A stretch of DNA of 64,000 nt from Pseudomonas sp. P8_229 (lineage in GTDB: Bacteria; Pseudomonadota; Gammaproteobacteria; Pseudomonadales; Pseudomonadaceae), in contig NZ_CP125378.1 in assembly GCF_034008635.1 (NCBI RefSeq), positions 2,284,001 to 2,348,000 of the forward strand, given 5' to 3'. Below are positions 39,656-50,668 of this stretch, in pieces (within the stretch, counting starts at the first letter, position 1; each line of letters starts with the position of its first letter). The position numbers and the translations under genes are program-made. The notes under the pieces were generated by a model. The model did not search any database. It was not told the origin of the DNA and saw nothing but the letters and a program-made list of their open reading frames with translations.

Positions 39656-39676
39656 AGCCCGGCCCTCAGCCGGGCT
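39656..39676 (+). terminator. Hairpin in the rpsU-dnaG spacer
   Basis: AGCCCGGC (39656-39663) and GCCGGGCT (39669-39676) form an eight-base-pair stem with a five-base loop, 33 bases after rpsU. No strong U-run follows, so it may be a partial terminator or processing site. The remaining 429 bases to dnaG hold no gene that I can support. Confidence 0.55.
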
Positions 39677-40105
39677 AATGGCATTTGCGTAAAACGCTTG
39701 ATGCTTCACCGTCGAAGCCGCACACGCGACCGAGACAAAATCGCTTCACCGCGTCAGGCCTGGCTCTTTTGCCAGCGGTGCACGTCTTTTCTGACGAGCC
39801 TTTCAAGGCTACTGACGAGCACACCCACTGATTCCTCTCACGACGATCAGCCCAAGGCACCTGCATGCGTGCCCGCTTTATTGAGCTATCCGAGGCCATT
39901 CATCGGCCGCCAGCGGATTCAGCGCAACACTTTCAAATAGTCGAAAACTGATGAGTACTAACGTCAGTGGATTTTCGGCAGATACACTTCCCGACAGCGA
40001 TCACGCAACCGACCACGGTCGAGCCGCCCATTGTGCGCGCCTCATTCAAGACCTGCGTCCAGCCGCCCTTCGCATCGGACTCATTACAGCACAGACGAGA
40101 ACGCC

Positions 40106-42070
40106 ATGGCCGGGCTGATTCCCCAGAGCTTTATTGACGACCTCCTGAACCGCACCGACATCGTCGATGTGGTCAGCTCGCGCGTGCAACTGAAAAAGGC
40201 CGGCAAGAACTACACCGCCTGCTGCCCGTTCCATAAAGAGAAAACCCCGTCGTTCAGCGTCAGCCCCGACAAGCAGTTCTATTACTGCTTCGGCTGCGGT
40301 GCCGGCGGCAACGCCCTGGGCTTTCTCATGGACCACGACAACCTGGACTTCCCCCAGGCCGTCGAAGATCTGGCCAAAGCCGCCGGAATGGAAATCCCCC
40401 GCGAAGAAAGTGGCCGCCCGCACAAACCGCGGCAGCCGACCGATTCGCCGCTGTACCCACTACTGACCGCCGCCGCCGACTTTTACCGGCAGGCACTCAA
40501 GAGCCATCCCGCGCGCAAGGCCGCCGTGGATTACCTCAAGGGCCGCGGACTGACCGGCGAAATCGCCCGGGACTTCGGTCTCGGCTTCGCGCCGCCGGGC
40601 TGGGACAACCTGTTCAAACACTTGAGCAGCGACACCTTGCAACAGAAAGCCATGATCGACGCCGGCCTGCTGATCGAGAACGCCGAAACCGGCAAACGCT
40701 ATGACCGCTTCCGCGATCGCGTGATGTTCCCGATCCGTGACACTCGTGGCCGGATCATCGCTTTCGGTGGCCGGGTACTCGGCGACGACAAGCCGAAATA
40801 CCTGAACTCGCCGGAAACCCCGGTCTTCCATAAAGGCCAGGAACTCTACGGCCTCTATGAAGCCCGCAAGAACAACCGCAACCTCGACGAAATCATCGTC
40901 GTCGAGGGTTACATGGACGTCATCGCTCTGGCCCAACAAGGCCTGAAAAATGCCGTCGCAACGCTGGGTACCGCGACCAGCGAAGAACATTTGAAACGTC
41001 TGTTTCGCGTCGTGCCGAACGTATTGTTCTGCTTCGACGGCGACCAGGCCGGTCGCAACGCCGCCTGGCGCGCGCTGGAAGCGACACTTCCGTGTCTGCA
41101 GGACGGGCGCCGCGCACGCTTCCTGTTTCTGCCCGAAGGCGAAGACCCGGACACCTTGGTGCGCGCCGAAGGCACTGATGCCTTCAAGGCTCGAATCAAT
41201 CAGCATGCACAGCCGCTGGCGGACTATTTTTTCCAGCAACTGACCGAAGAAGCCGATCCGCGCTCGCTCGAGGGCAAGGCTCACATGGCCACCCTCGCCG
41301 CACCGTTGATCGACAAAGTGCCCGGAGCCAATCTGCGCATCCTGATGCGTCAGCGCCTGACCGAAATCACCGGCCTGAGCAGCGAAACCGTCAGTCAGCT
41401 CGCGCAAAGTGCGCCACAGGAAGCGCCGCCGGCTTACGATCCGGGCATCGATTACGACGCAATGCCGGACTACAGCGACTACCATCAGCCGCAGGCACAG
41501 GACATGTATGTGCCGCAGCAGGAGTGGACGCCGAAAAAACCCGGCGCCGGCGGCAAGAAGTGGGACAAGAAACCCTGGGACAAGAACGGCAAGCGTGGCG
41601 GCGATCGCGATCAACAACGCCCGCGGACGCCGATTGGCGTCGAATCGCCGACCCTGACCGCCCTGCGCACCTTGCTTCATCACCCGCAACTGGCCGAGCA
41701 CGTCGAGGACGCCGGGCACATCGCGGACGAAAATCAGACCAACGCCCAGTTGCTTGTGGCGCTGCTCGAAGCCGTACAGAAGAATCCCAAGCTAAACTCA
41801 TTTCAGTTGATCGCGCGATGGCACGGCACTGAACAGGGTCGCTTGCTTAAAGCACTCGCGGAAAAGGAGTGGCTGATTGATGGAGAAAACCTTGAACAAC
41901 AGTTTTTCGACACCATTACTAGCTTGTCAGCCCGCCAACGCGAGCGAAATCTGGAACAGTTACTCAGGAAAGCGCGTCAAAGCGAACTGAGCATCGAAGA
42001 GAAAAATCAACTGCGCGACCTTCTAAGTCGCAATGTTTCCGCATCAAACCCGACCTCAACTGGCGCGTGA
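40106..42070 (+). CDS. dnaG: DNA primase
   Basis: A 654-residue primase. A CHC2 zinc-binding domain (Cys, His, Cys, Cys in CCPFHKEKTPSF and FYYCFGCGAGG, residues about 39-65) is followed by the RNA-polymerase core. That core carries the TOPRIM motif IIVVEGYMDVIAL near residue 263 and FCFDGDQAGRNA near 307. The C-terminal part binds DnaB. A Lys/Gly/Asp-rich linker (about 470-510) precedes it. The frame extends upstream, but the ATG at 40106 gives the family start MAGLIPQSFIDDLL. Confidence 0.96.
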   Translation: MAGLIPQSFIDDLLNRTDIVDVVSSRVQLKKAGKNYTACCPFHKEKTPSFSVSPDKQFYYCFGCGAGGNALGFLMDHDNLDFPQAVEDLAKAAGMEIPREESGRPHKPRQPTDSPLYPLLTAAADFYRQALKSHPARKAAVDYLKGRGLTGEIARDFGLGFAPPGWDNLFKHLSSDTLQQKAMIDAGLLIENAETGKRYDRFRDRVMFPIRDTRGRIIAFGGRVLGDDKPKYLNSPETPVFHKGQELYGLYEARKNNRNLDEIIVVEGYMDVIALAQQGLKNAVATLGTATSEEHLKRLFRVVPNVLFCFDGDQAGRNAAWRALEATLPCLQDGRRARFLFLPEGEDPDTLVRAEGTDAFKARINQHAQPLADYFFQQLTEEADPRSLEGKAHMATLAAPLIDKVPGANLRILMRQRLTEITGLSSETVSQLAQSAPQEAPPAYDPGIDYDAMPDYSDYHQPQAQDMYVPQQEWTPKKPGAGGKKWDKKPWDKNGKRGGDRDQQRPRTPIGVESPTLTALRTLLHHPQLAEHVEDAGHIADENQTNAQLLVALLEAVQKNPKLNSFQLIARWHGTEQGRLLKALAEKEWLIDGENLEQQFFDTITSLSARQRERNLEQLLRKARQSELSIEEKNQLRDLLSRNVSASNPTSTGA

Positions 42071-42084
42071 GGTCATAGCTCAGG

Positions 42085-42090
42085 TATAAT
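42085..42090 (+). promoter_or_regulatory. Candidate -10 box of an rpoD-proximal promoter
   Basis: A perfect TATAAT lies 48 bases before the rpoD ATG and just after the dnaG stop. No good -35 box is present at 16-18 bases. Confidence 0.35.
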
Positions 42091-42137
42091 CCTCGGCTTG
42101 TTTTTTGCCCGCCAAGACCTTCAGTGGATAGGGTGTT

Positions 42138-43985
<1,848 letters not shown>

Positions 43986-43991
43986 TACCAG

Positions 43992-44022
43992 AACCCCCGG
44001 CCCAGGCCGGGGGTTTTGTTTA
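43992..44022 (+). terminator. rpoD terminator
   Basis: AACCCCCGGCC and GGCCGGGGGTT form an eleven-base-pair stem with a two-base nominal loop, followed by TTTTGTTT. It ends the rpsU-dnaG-rpoD operon. Confidence 0.92.
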
Positions 44023-44111
44023 TAGAGCAGATTAAATCCCCCGCACCGCCCCTCCCCCGCATACCCCGTCTACACTCGAAACTATGAATCCCGTGCCCTA
44101 ACGAGACGGTT

Positions 44112-47100
44112 ATGCCCAGACTGGCGCCCGTGCTTTTCTTGCTGTCACTGATGATCTGGACCGCAACGGCTAACGCGCTGACTCTGACCGATGAAGAACG
44201 TAGCTGGCTCGCGGCTCACCCGGACTTGCGCCTGGGTGTCGACGCCTCGTGGCCGCCGTTCGAGTTCCGCGATGAACAGAATCGCTATCAAGGCCTGGCC
44301 GCGGATTACATCGACGTCATCCGCCAGCGTCTGGCGGTCAAACTCACCCCGATCGAACCATCGAGCTGGACCGAAGTGCTGGCTCAGGTGAAAGCCGGCA
44401 AGATCGATCTGCTGCCGGGGATCATGTCCACACCCGAGCGCCAGAGCTATCTGTCGTTCACCCGCCCCTACCTCGACTTCCCGATTGTGATCCTCGCCCA
44501 CATCGGCGGCGCACAGCCACGCAAAATCGAAGACTTGTACGGCCTGAAGATCGCCGTAGTAGAGAACTACGCCCCCCACGAACTCCTGCGCACCCACCAT
44601 CCCGACCTGAATCTGGTGGCGATGCCCAATGTCAGCTCGGCACTCCAGGCCCTGGCCACCGATGAGGTGGACGCCGTGGTCGGCGATCTCGCCTCCAGCG
44701 TCTGGAGCCTGCGCCAACTCAAGCTCGACGGTTTATACGTGAGCGGCGAAACGCCGTATCGCTACCAGTTGGCAATGGGCGTGCCCCGCGACAACAAAAT
44801 GCTGGTGGGCATTCTAGACAAAGTCCTGGCGGACATGAGCCCGGAGGAAATCAGCAGCATTCAGGAACACTGGGTCGGCAATGTCCTGGACCATCGGACA
44901 TTTTGGTCGGACCTGCTGATTTACGGTCTGCCGGGCCTGTTATTGCTGGTGATCATCCTGGGGGTGGTCATTCGCATCAACCGCCGCCTGAGCTCGGAAA
45001 TTGCCCGGCGCGTCGACCTCGAACAGGAATTGCGCAGCAGCGAATATCACTATCGCGGCCTGGTGGAGAGCCTGTCGGCCATCGCCTGGGAAGCGCGCAT
45101 GAGCGACTTCACTTACAGCTATGTGTCGCCCCATGCCGAGGACTTGCTCGGTTATCCACAGGCGCATTGGCTGATCCCCGGTTTCTGGCGCAACATCATC
45201 CACCCCGCCGACCTGACCCGTGCCCAGACCATCTGCGATGACGCGGTGCGCGAAGGGCGTGATCACACGCTCGACTATCGGGTGATTACCGCTGACGGGC
45301 GCTGCCTGTGGGTTCGCGACATCGTCAGCCTGATTGAGCACGGGCATGAGCCGGTGATGCGCGGGCTGATGATCGACATCAGCGAGACCAAACGTACCGA
45401 GGAGGCGCTGCGGCTGTCAGAGCAGAAATTCGCCTCGGTATTCCAGCAATGCCCGGACATTCTGGTGATCGCACGGCTGTCTGACGGCTGCCTGCTGGAG
45501 GTCAACGAAGCCTTTGAAGAACAAATCGGCTTGAAAGCCGAAGAGGTCGTCGGCCAGACCGCCACCGAACTCAGCATCTGGGGCATTCCCGGAGTCGGGC
45601 CGGGACTGCTGCAGCGCTTGCAGGCCGGCAGCATCCGCAACCTGGAGATGCCCTTTCGCCGCAACAACGGCCAGGTGTTCACCGGCCTGATTTCCGCCGA
45701 GCCGTTCGACCTCGACACCACCCCGGCGCTGGTGGTGGTGGTGCGCGACATCACCCAGCTCAAGGAAACCCAGCAGCAGCTGCAAACCTCCGAAGAGAAA
45801 TTCGCGAAGGCCTTCCATGCCTCGCCGGACGGCTTGCTGCTGTCGCGCCAAAGCGACGGTCTGCTGCTGGAGGTCAACGAGGGTTTCAGCCGCATCACCG
45901 GGTTCAACAGCGCGATGTCGGTGGACCGCTCGGCGCTGGACCTGGGGATCTGGGTCAACCTCAACGAACGCAAGCAGATGCTCGACCTGTTGCACCGCGA
46001 CGGTTTCGTACGCGACTTCACCTGCCATATCCGCCGCAGCGACGGGCAGATCCGTCTGTGTGAAGTGTCCAGCCGACCGCTGCCGATCGGCGAAGAAGAC
46101 TGCATGCTGACCATCGCCCGGGACATCACCGAGCGCCATCTGATGCAGGAAAAGCTGCAACAGGCCGCCACCGTATTCGAGAGCACTGCCGAGGGCGTGC
46201 TGATCACCGACACCCAGCAGCACATCAGCGCGGTCAATCGCGCCTTCACCGAAATCACCGGCTACAGCGAAAGCGAAGCCCTCGGCCACACCCCGCGCCT
46301 GCTCGCCTCGGGACTGCACGACAGCGCGTTTTATGCGGCGATGTGGCACCAGTTGACCGACGAGGGACACTGGCAGGGCGAGATATCGAACCGACGCAAG
46401 AACGGCGAGCTGTACCCGAGCTGGCTGACCATCAGCGCCGTGCGCAACCGCGACAAGTTCATCACTCACTTCGTCGCGGTGTTTGCCGACATCTCCAGCC
46501 TCAAACACGCGCAGGCCAAGCTCGACTATCAGGCGCACCATGATCCACTCACCGGCCTGCCGAATCGCACGCTGTTTGAAAGTCGCTTGCTCACCGCACT
46601 GAACAGCCAGCAGGAAAACGGCGGTCAGGGCGCGGTGCTGTTCCTCGATCTCGACCGTTTCAAACACATCAACGATAGCCTCGGGCACCCGGTCGGCGAC
46701 CTGCTGCTCAAGGGCATTGCCGTGCGCCTGAAGGAACAATTGCGTGACATCGATACTGTCGCGCGTTTAGGCGGCGATGAATTCATTATCCTGCTGCCCG
46801 GCCTGCAACAAGCCAGCGACGCCGACCACATCGCCACCAAACTGCTCAATTGCTTTGGCGCGCCGTTTCAGGCCGGCGAACACGAGTTTTTCATCAGCGC
46901 CAGTATCGGCACCAGCCTGTACCCTCGCGACGGCTGCGACGTCGCCACGCTAGTGAAAAACGCCGATGCCGCGATGTACCGCTCCAAGGCCAAGGGCCGC
47001 AATCGCGTCGAAAGCTACACCCGCGACCTCACCGCCCAGGCCAGCGAACGCGTGGCACTGGAGCACGAACTGCGCCGCGCCATCGAACGCGACGAACTGT

Positions 47101-47858
47101 TCCTCTACTACCAACCGAAGATCAGCCTCGACGACCATCGCCTGGTCGGCGCCGAAGCGCTGATTCGCTGGCGCCACCCGACCTTTGGCGAAGTGCCGCC
47201 AGAGCACTTCATCCCATTGGCCGAAGAGAACGGCATGATCCTGCAGATCGGCGACTGGGTACTCGAAACCGCCTGCCGGCAGATGTTCGAATGGAACCAG
47301 ATCTACGACAGTCTCGGCCCACTGTCGGTCAACCTCGCCGGCGCGCAACTGCGCCAGCCGAACCTGCTCGGGCGCATCGAACAACTGCTGAGGGAGAACG
47401 GTCTGCAGCCAGATTTACTGCAACTGGAAATTACCGAAAACTTCATCATGAGCCAGGCCGAAGAGGCGCTGGCGGTACTGCACCAGCTCAAACACCTGGG
47501 TGTGCAACTGGCAATTGACGACTTCGGCACCGGCTATTCCTCGCTCAGTTACCTCAAACGCTTGCCGCTGGACATCCTCAAGATCGACCAGTCGTTCGTC
47601 CGCGGCCTGCCCGACGACCCGCACGACGCGGCGATTGTACGAGCGATCATAGCGCTTGGCCGGAGCATGCAATTCACCGTGATTGCCGAAGGTGTGGAAA
47701 CCCAGGCGCAACAACAATTCCTCGCCGCCGAAGGCTGCGAACAGATCCAGGGCTACATCGTCAGCCTGCCACTGCCCCCGGAAGAGTTCGCCGCAACGTT
47801 TCTGCGTATTACCGTATCGGATTATTCGGATAGCACAGCCGAGAAACCATCGCTATAA
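44112..47858 (+). CDS. rmcA: RmcA-like sensor: solute-binding, PAS, GGDEF and EAL domains
   Basis: A 1248-residue membrane protein. In order: a signal sequence (about 1-22), a family 3 solute-binding domain (about 30-255), and a membrane segment near 265-290 (YGLPGLLLLVIILGVVIRI). Four PAS-type domains span about 310-790. A GGDEF domain has an intact GGDEF near residue 886, and an EAL domain has AEALIRWRHP near 1013 and DDFGTGYSS near 1137. It should make and/or degrade cyclic di-GMP. Position after rpoD and domain order match PA0575 (RmcA), which in P. aeruginosa links redox state to biofilm. The stop overlaps the tRNA promoter. Confidence 0.88.
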   Translation: MPRLAPVLFLLSLMIWTATANALTLTDEERSWLAAHPDLRLGVDASWPPFEFRDEQNRYQGLAADYIDVIRQRLAVKLTPIEPSSWTEVLAQVKAGKIDLLPGIMSTPERQSYLSFTRPYLDFPIVILAHIGGAQPRKIEDLYGLKIAVVENYAPHELLRTHHPDLNLVAMPNVSSALQALATDEVDAVVGDLASSVWSLRQLKLDGLYVSGETPYRYQLAMGVPRDNKMLVGILDKVLADMSPEEISSIQEHWVGNVLDHRTFWSDLLIYGLPGLLLLVIILGVVIRINRRLSSEIARRVDLEQELRSSEYHYRGLVESLSAIAWEARMSDFTYSYVSPHAEDLLGYPQAHWLIPGFWRNIIHPADLTRAQTICDDAVREGRDHTLDYRVITADGRCLWVRDIVSLIEHGHEPVMRGLMIDISETKRTEEALRLSEQKFASVFQQCPDILVIARLSDGCLLEVNEAFEEQIGLKAEEVVGQTATELSIWGIPGVGPGLLQRLQAGSIRNLEMPFRRNNGQVFTGLISAEPFDLDTTPALVVVVRDITQLKETQQQLQTSEEKFAKAFHASPDGLLLSRQSDGLLLEVNEGFSRITGFNSAMSVDRSALDLGIWVNLNERKQMLDLLHRDGFVRDFTCHIRRSDGQIRLCEVSSRPLPIGEEDCMLTIARDITERHLMQEKLQQAATVFESTAEGVLITDTQQHISAVNRAFTEITGYSESEALGHTPRLLASGLHDSAFYAAMWHQLTDEGHWQGEISNRRKNGELYPSWLTISAVRNRDKFITHFVAVFADISSLKHAQAKLDYQAHHDPLTGLPNRTLFESRLLTALNSQQENGGQGAVLFLDLDRFKHINDSLGHPVGDLLLKGIAVRLKEQLRDIDTVARLGGDEFIILLPGLQQASDADHIATKLLNCFGAPFQAGEHEFFISASIGTSLYPRDGCDVATLVKNADAAMYRSKAKGRNRVESYTRDLTAQASERVALEHELRRAIERDELFLYYQPKISLDDHRLVGAEALIRWRHPTFGEVPPEHFIPLAEENGMILQIGDWVLETACRQMFEWNQIYDSLGPLSVNLAGAQLRQPNLLGRIEQLLRENGLQPDLLQLEITENFIMSQAEEALAVLHQLKHLGVQLAIDDFGTGYSSLSYLKRLPLDILKIDQSFVRGLPDDPHDAAIVRAIIALGRSMQFTVIAEGVETQAQQQFLAAEGCEQIQGYIVSLPLPPEEFAATFLRITVSDYSDSTAEKPSL

Positions 47859-47859
47859 T
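47854..47859 (+). promoter_or_regulatory. tRNA promoter -10 box
   Basis: A perfect TATAAT lies 15 bases before the tRNA and overlaps the rmcA stop codon. The -35 side (within rmcA codons) is a weak match. Confidence 0.5.
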
Positions 47860-47873
47860 CCGCGACCTACTGA

Positions 47874-47950
47874 GGGCCTATAGCTCAGTTGGTTAGAGCA
47901 GAGGACTCATAATCCTTTGGTCCACGGTTCAAGTCCGTGTGGGCCCACCA
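47874..47950 (+). tRNA. tRNA with CAT anticodon, probably tRNA-Ile2 (lysidine-modified)
   Basis: The 77-base cloverleaf is complete, with encoded CCA. The acceptor GGGCCTA pairs with TGGGCCC, the anticodon loop is CTCATAA and the T-loop TTCAAGT. The C4-G69 and C5-G68 pairs, the TTTGGTC variable region and the GGTTCAAGTCC T-arm resemble E. coli tRNA-Ile2 rather than elongator tRNA-Met (GGTTCGAATCC). The first anticodon base would then be changed to lysidine by TilS so that it reads AUA. Automatic pipelines may call it tRNA-Met. Confidence 0.85.
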
Positions 47951-47957
47951 CATTTGA

Positions 47958-47988
47958 AAGCCGCGCTACATGCGCGGCTTTTTCGTTT
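47958..47988 (+). terminator. tRNA terminator
   Basis: AAGCCGCGC and GCGCGGCTT form a nine-base-pair stem with loop TACAT and a T-rich tail, eight bases after the CCA end. Confidence 0.9.
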
Positions 47989-48086
47989 CTGCGTTTAACC
48001 CCGACTACGATAAGGGGCTTCCATATCCAGCCGGCTGACGCTGTAACATGCTCGCCCAAAGACCCGCGCCCCATGGAGCCCCGCCC

Positions 48087-48548
48087 TTGCCAGACATCCG
48101 CCCGCCCGTGCTCGATGAAATCGACCGCCAGTTGATCGCCGCCCTGCAAATCAACGCCCGCGAGAGCGTGGCAATGCTCGCCCGGCAGTTGGGCATTGCG
48201 CGTACCACTGTCACGTCGCGGCTGGCGCGACTGGAAAAGGCCAAGGTGATCACCGGCTATGGCGTGCGGCTGGGGCAACGGGTGGTCGATGGCGGGTTGC
48301 AGGCATATGTCGGGATCAAGGTGCAGCCGCGCTCCGGCAAGGAAGTGTTGCGCCGCTTGAGTGCGATGGCGCAGGTCCAGCAGTTGTGTGCGGTGAGTGG
48401 CGAATTTGATTATGTCGCGTGGTTGCGCACCGATTCGCCGGAACAGCTGGATCAGTTGCTGGATCAGATTGGCGGGGTGGATGGGGTAGAGAAGACCACT
48501 ACTTCGATTATTTTGAGTAGCAAGATTGATCGCGGGCAACCGGTTTGA
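48087..48548 (+). CDS. Lrp/AsnC family transcriptional regulator
   Basis: A 153-residue regulator. The helix-turn-helix is in VAMLARQLGIARTTVTSRLARLE near the N-terminus (shown in parts as VAMLARQLGIART), and the C-terminal RAM/AsnC domain binds small molecules such as amino acids. The TTG at 48087 is preferred: GGAG lies nine bases before it, and it gives the family-like start MPDIRPPVLDEID. An ATG 13 codons upstream would add an odd extension. It is upstream of the lysine catabolic davBA genes on the same strand and may regulate them. Confidence 0.85.
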   Translation: MPDIRPPVLDEIDRQLIAALQINARESVAMLARQLGIARTTVTSRLARLEKAKVITGYGVRLGQRVVDGGLQAYVGIKVQPRSGKEVLRRLSAMAQVQQLCAVSGEFDYVAWLRTDSPEQLDQLLDQIGGVDGVEKTTTSIILSSKIDRGQPV

Positions 48549-48586
48549 ATGTTGGTCGTGACATTTCGGTTGGCGGACAGTGCCTC

Positions 48587-48810
48587 TTCGCGAGCAAGCC
48601 CGCTCCCACCTTTGACCGGATCACGCACAGAATCTGCGCCAGCTACAAATCCACTGTGGGAGCGGGCTTGCTCGCGAAGGCGGTGGATCAGCCACTGTTG
48701 ATGGCGACTGACGAGACGCTTTCGCGAGCAAGCCCACTCCCACCTTTGACCGGATCACGCACAGAGTCTGCGCCAGCTACAAATCCACTGTGGGAGCAGG
48801 CTCGTGCCTA
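48587..48810. repeat. Tandemly duplicated REP module
   Basis: Two direct copies of a unit of about 90 bases occupy 48587-48678 and 48721-48810. Each consists of inverted REP arms around the same spacer (CTTTGACCGGATCACGCACAG and a tail CCAGCTACAAATCCACTG), differing at a few bases. The last arm of copy two is degenerate (GAGCAGGCTCGTGCC). They lie in the 425-base gap before davB. Confidence 0.9.
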
Positions 48811-48973
48811 CATTTTGGTCGGTATGCAGTCATCAATCGTCATATTGATCATTTAATTGGCAAAACGACGACACTTTGCGTCTTATTAACGTGTTCTACG
48901 CTCCCTAGAATGGCTGGCATCTTTTCCTATACTCAGACGCGCATTCGGTGTCGGGTCGCCAGCAAGGTCAGCC
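48811..48973 (+). promoter_or_regulatory. Upstream region of davB
   Basis: An AT-rich stretch (48835-48895) that stands out from its neighbours, with a TAGAAT -10-like box at 48906-48911 and no firm -35 box. An Lrp-type regulator site could be here, but no clear motif can be claimed. Confidence 0.3.
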
Positions 48974-50656
48974 ATGAACAAGAACAATCGCCATCCTGCA
49001 GACGGTAAGAAACCAATCACCATTTTCGGTCCGGACTTTCCTTTCGCTTTCGACGACTGGATCGAACACCCGGCCGGTCTAGGCAGCATTCCTGAACACA
49101 ATCACGGCGCTGAAGTGGCGATTGTCGGTGCTGGTATCGCTGGTCTGGTGGCCGCGTACGAATTGATGAAGCTCGGCCTGAAACCGGTGGTGTACGAGGC
49201 TTCGAAGCTCGGCGGACGTCTGCGTTCACAAGCGTTCAACGGCACCGACGGCATCGTCGCGGAACTGGGCGGCATGCGTTTCCCGGTGTCCTCCACGGCG
49301 TTCTACCACTATGTCGACAAGCTAGGCCTCGAGACCAAACCGTTCCCGAACCCGCTGACGCCGGCCTCCGGCAGCACCGTCATCGACCTGGAAGGCAAAA
49401 CCCATTACGCACAAAGCCTGAAGGATCTTCCTGCACTGTTCCAGGAAGTGGCTGACGCCTGGGCGGATGCGCTGGAGGCCGGCTCGCAGTTCGCCGATAT
49501 CCAGCAAGCAATCCGCGACCGCGATGTGCCACGCCTCAAGGAGCTATGGAACAAGCTCGTGCCGCTGTGGGATGACCGCACGTTCTACGACTTCGTTGCC
49601 ACGTCCAAGGCCTTCGCCAAGCTGTCGTTCCATCACCGCGAAGTGTTCGGTCAGGTCGGCTTCGGCACTGGCGGCTGGGACTCGGACTTCCCCAACTCGA
49701 TGCTGGAAATCTTCCGCGTGGTGATGACCAACTGCGACGATCACCAGCACCTGGTGGTCGGCGGTGTCGAACAGGTGCCGCAAGGCATCTGGCGGCATGT
49801 GCCGGAGCGTTGCGTGTACTGGCCTGAAGGCACCAGCCTGAAGTCCCTGCACCGTGGCGCGCCGCGTTCCGGCGTGAAAAAAATCGCCCACGCGCCGGAC
49901 GGCCGTTTCGCCGTCACCGACAACAACGGCGACACCCGCGAATACGCCGCCGTGCTGACCACTTGCCAGAGCTGGCTGCTGACCACCCAGATCGAATGCG
50001 ACGAAACCCTGTTCTCGCAGAAAATGTGGATGGCGCTGGACCGTACGCGCTACATGCAGTCGTCGAAGACCTTCGTGATGGTCGACCGACCGTTCTGGAA
50101 GGACAAGGACCCGCAAACTGGTCGCGACCTGATGAGCATGACCCTCACCGATCGCCTGACCCGTGGCACCTATCTGTTCGATAACGGCGACGACAAGCCC
50201 GGCGTGATCTGCCTGTCGTACTCGTGGATGAGCGACGCGCTGAAGATGCTGCCGCACCCGGTGGAAAAACGTGTGGAACTGGCGTTGAACGCGTTGAAGA
50301 AGATCTACCCGAAAGTCGACATCGCCGCGCGGATCATCGGCGATCCGATCACCGTGTCGTGGGAAGCCGACCCGTACTTCCTCGGTGCGTTCAAGGGCGC
50401 CCTGCCCGGCCACTATCGCTACAACCAGCGCATGTACGCGCACTTCATGCAGGACGACATGCCAGCCGAGCAGCGCGGGATTTTCATCGCCGGTGATGAC
50501 GTGTCGTGGACGCCGGCGTGGGTCGAAGGCGCGGTGCAGACTTCGCTCAACGCGGTATGGGGCATCATGAAGCACTTCGGCGGGTCGACACATAAAGCGA
50601 ACCCGGGCCCGGGTGATGTGTTCAAAGACATCGGCCCTATCGCCCTGCCCGAGTAA
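48974..50656 (+). CDS. davB: L-lysine 2-monooxygenase
   Basis: A 560-residue flavoprotein closely resembling DavB of P. putida, with the same start MNKNNRHPADGKKPITIFGP and the same length. The FAD-binding dinucleotide motif is VAIVGAGIAGLVAAYELMKL near residue 51. The C-terminal flavin motif FIAGDDVSWTPAWVEGAVQT is near 506. It converts lysine and O2 into 5-aminovaleramide, CO2 and water. AAGG six bases before the ATG serves as ribosome site. The next gene hydrolyses the product. Confidence 0.94.
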   Translation: MNKNNRHPADGKKPITIFGPDFPFAFDDWIEHPAGLGSIPEHNHGAEVAIVGAGIAGLVAAYELMKLGLKPVVYEASKLGGRLRSQAFNGTDGIVAELGGMRFPVSSTAFYHYVDKLGLETKPFPNPLTPASGSTVIDLEGKTHYAQSLKDLPALFQEVADAWADALEAGSQFADIQQAIRDRDVPRLKELWNKLVPLWDDRTFYDFVATSKAFAKLSFHHREVFGQVGFGTGGWDSDFPNSMLEIFRVVMTNCDDHQHLVVGGVEQVPQGIWRHVPERCVYWPEGTSLKSLHRGAPRSGVKKIAHAPDGRFAVTDNNGDTREYAAVLTTCQSWLLTTQIECDETLFSQKMWMALDRTRYMQSSKTFVMVDRPFWKDKDPQTGRDLMSMTLTDRLTRGTYLFDNGDDKPGVICLSYSWMSDALKMLPHPVEKRVELALNALKKIYPKVDIAARIIGDPITVSWEADPYFLGAFKGALPGHYRYNQRMYAHFMQDDMPAEQRGIFIAGDDVSWTPAWVEGAVQTSLNAVWGIMKHFGGSTHKANPGPGDVFKDIGPIALPE

Positions 50657-50668
50657 GAGGAATCCCCG

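Noticed and set aside
47874..47950. Elongator tRNA-Met
   Set aside because: The CAT anticodon fits, but acceptor and T-arm sequences agree better with tRNA-Ile2.
48587..48810. Possible CRISPR array because of repeated units with spacers
   Set aside because: Only two units, the spacers are nearly identical, and the repeats are inverted REP arms; there are no cas genes.
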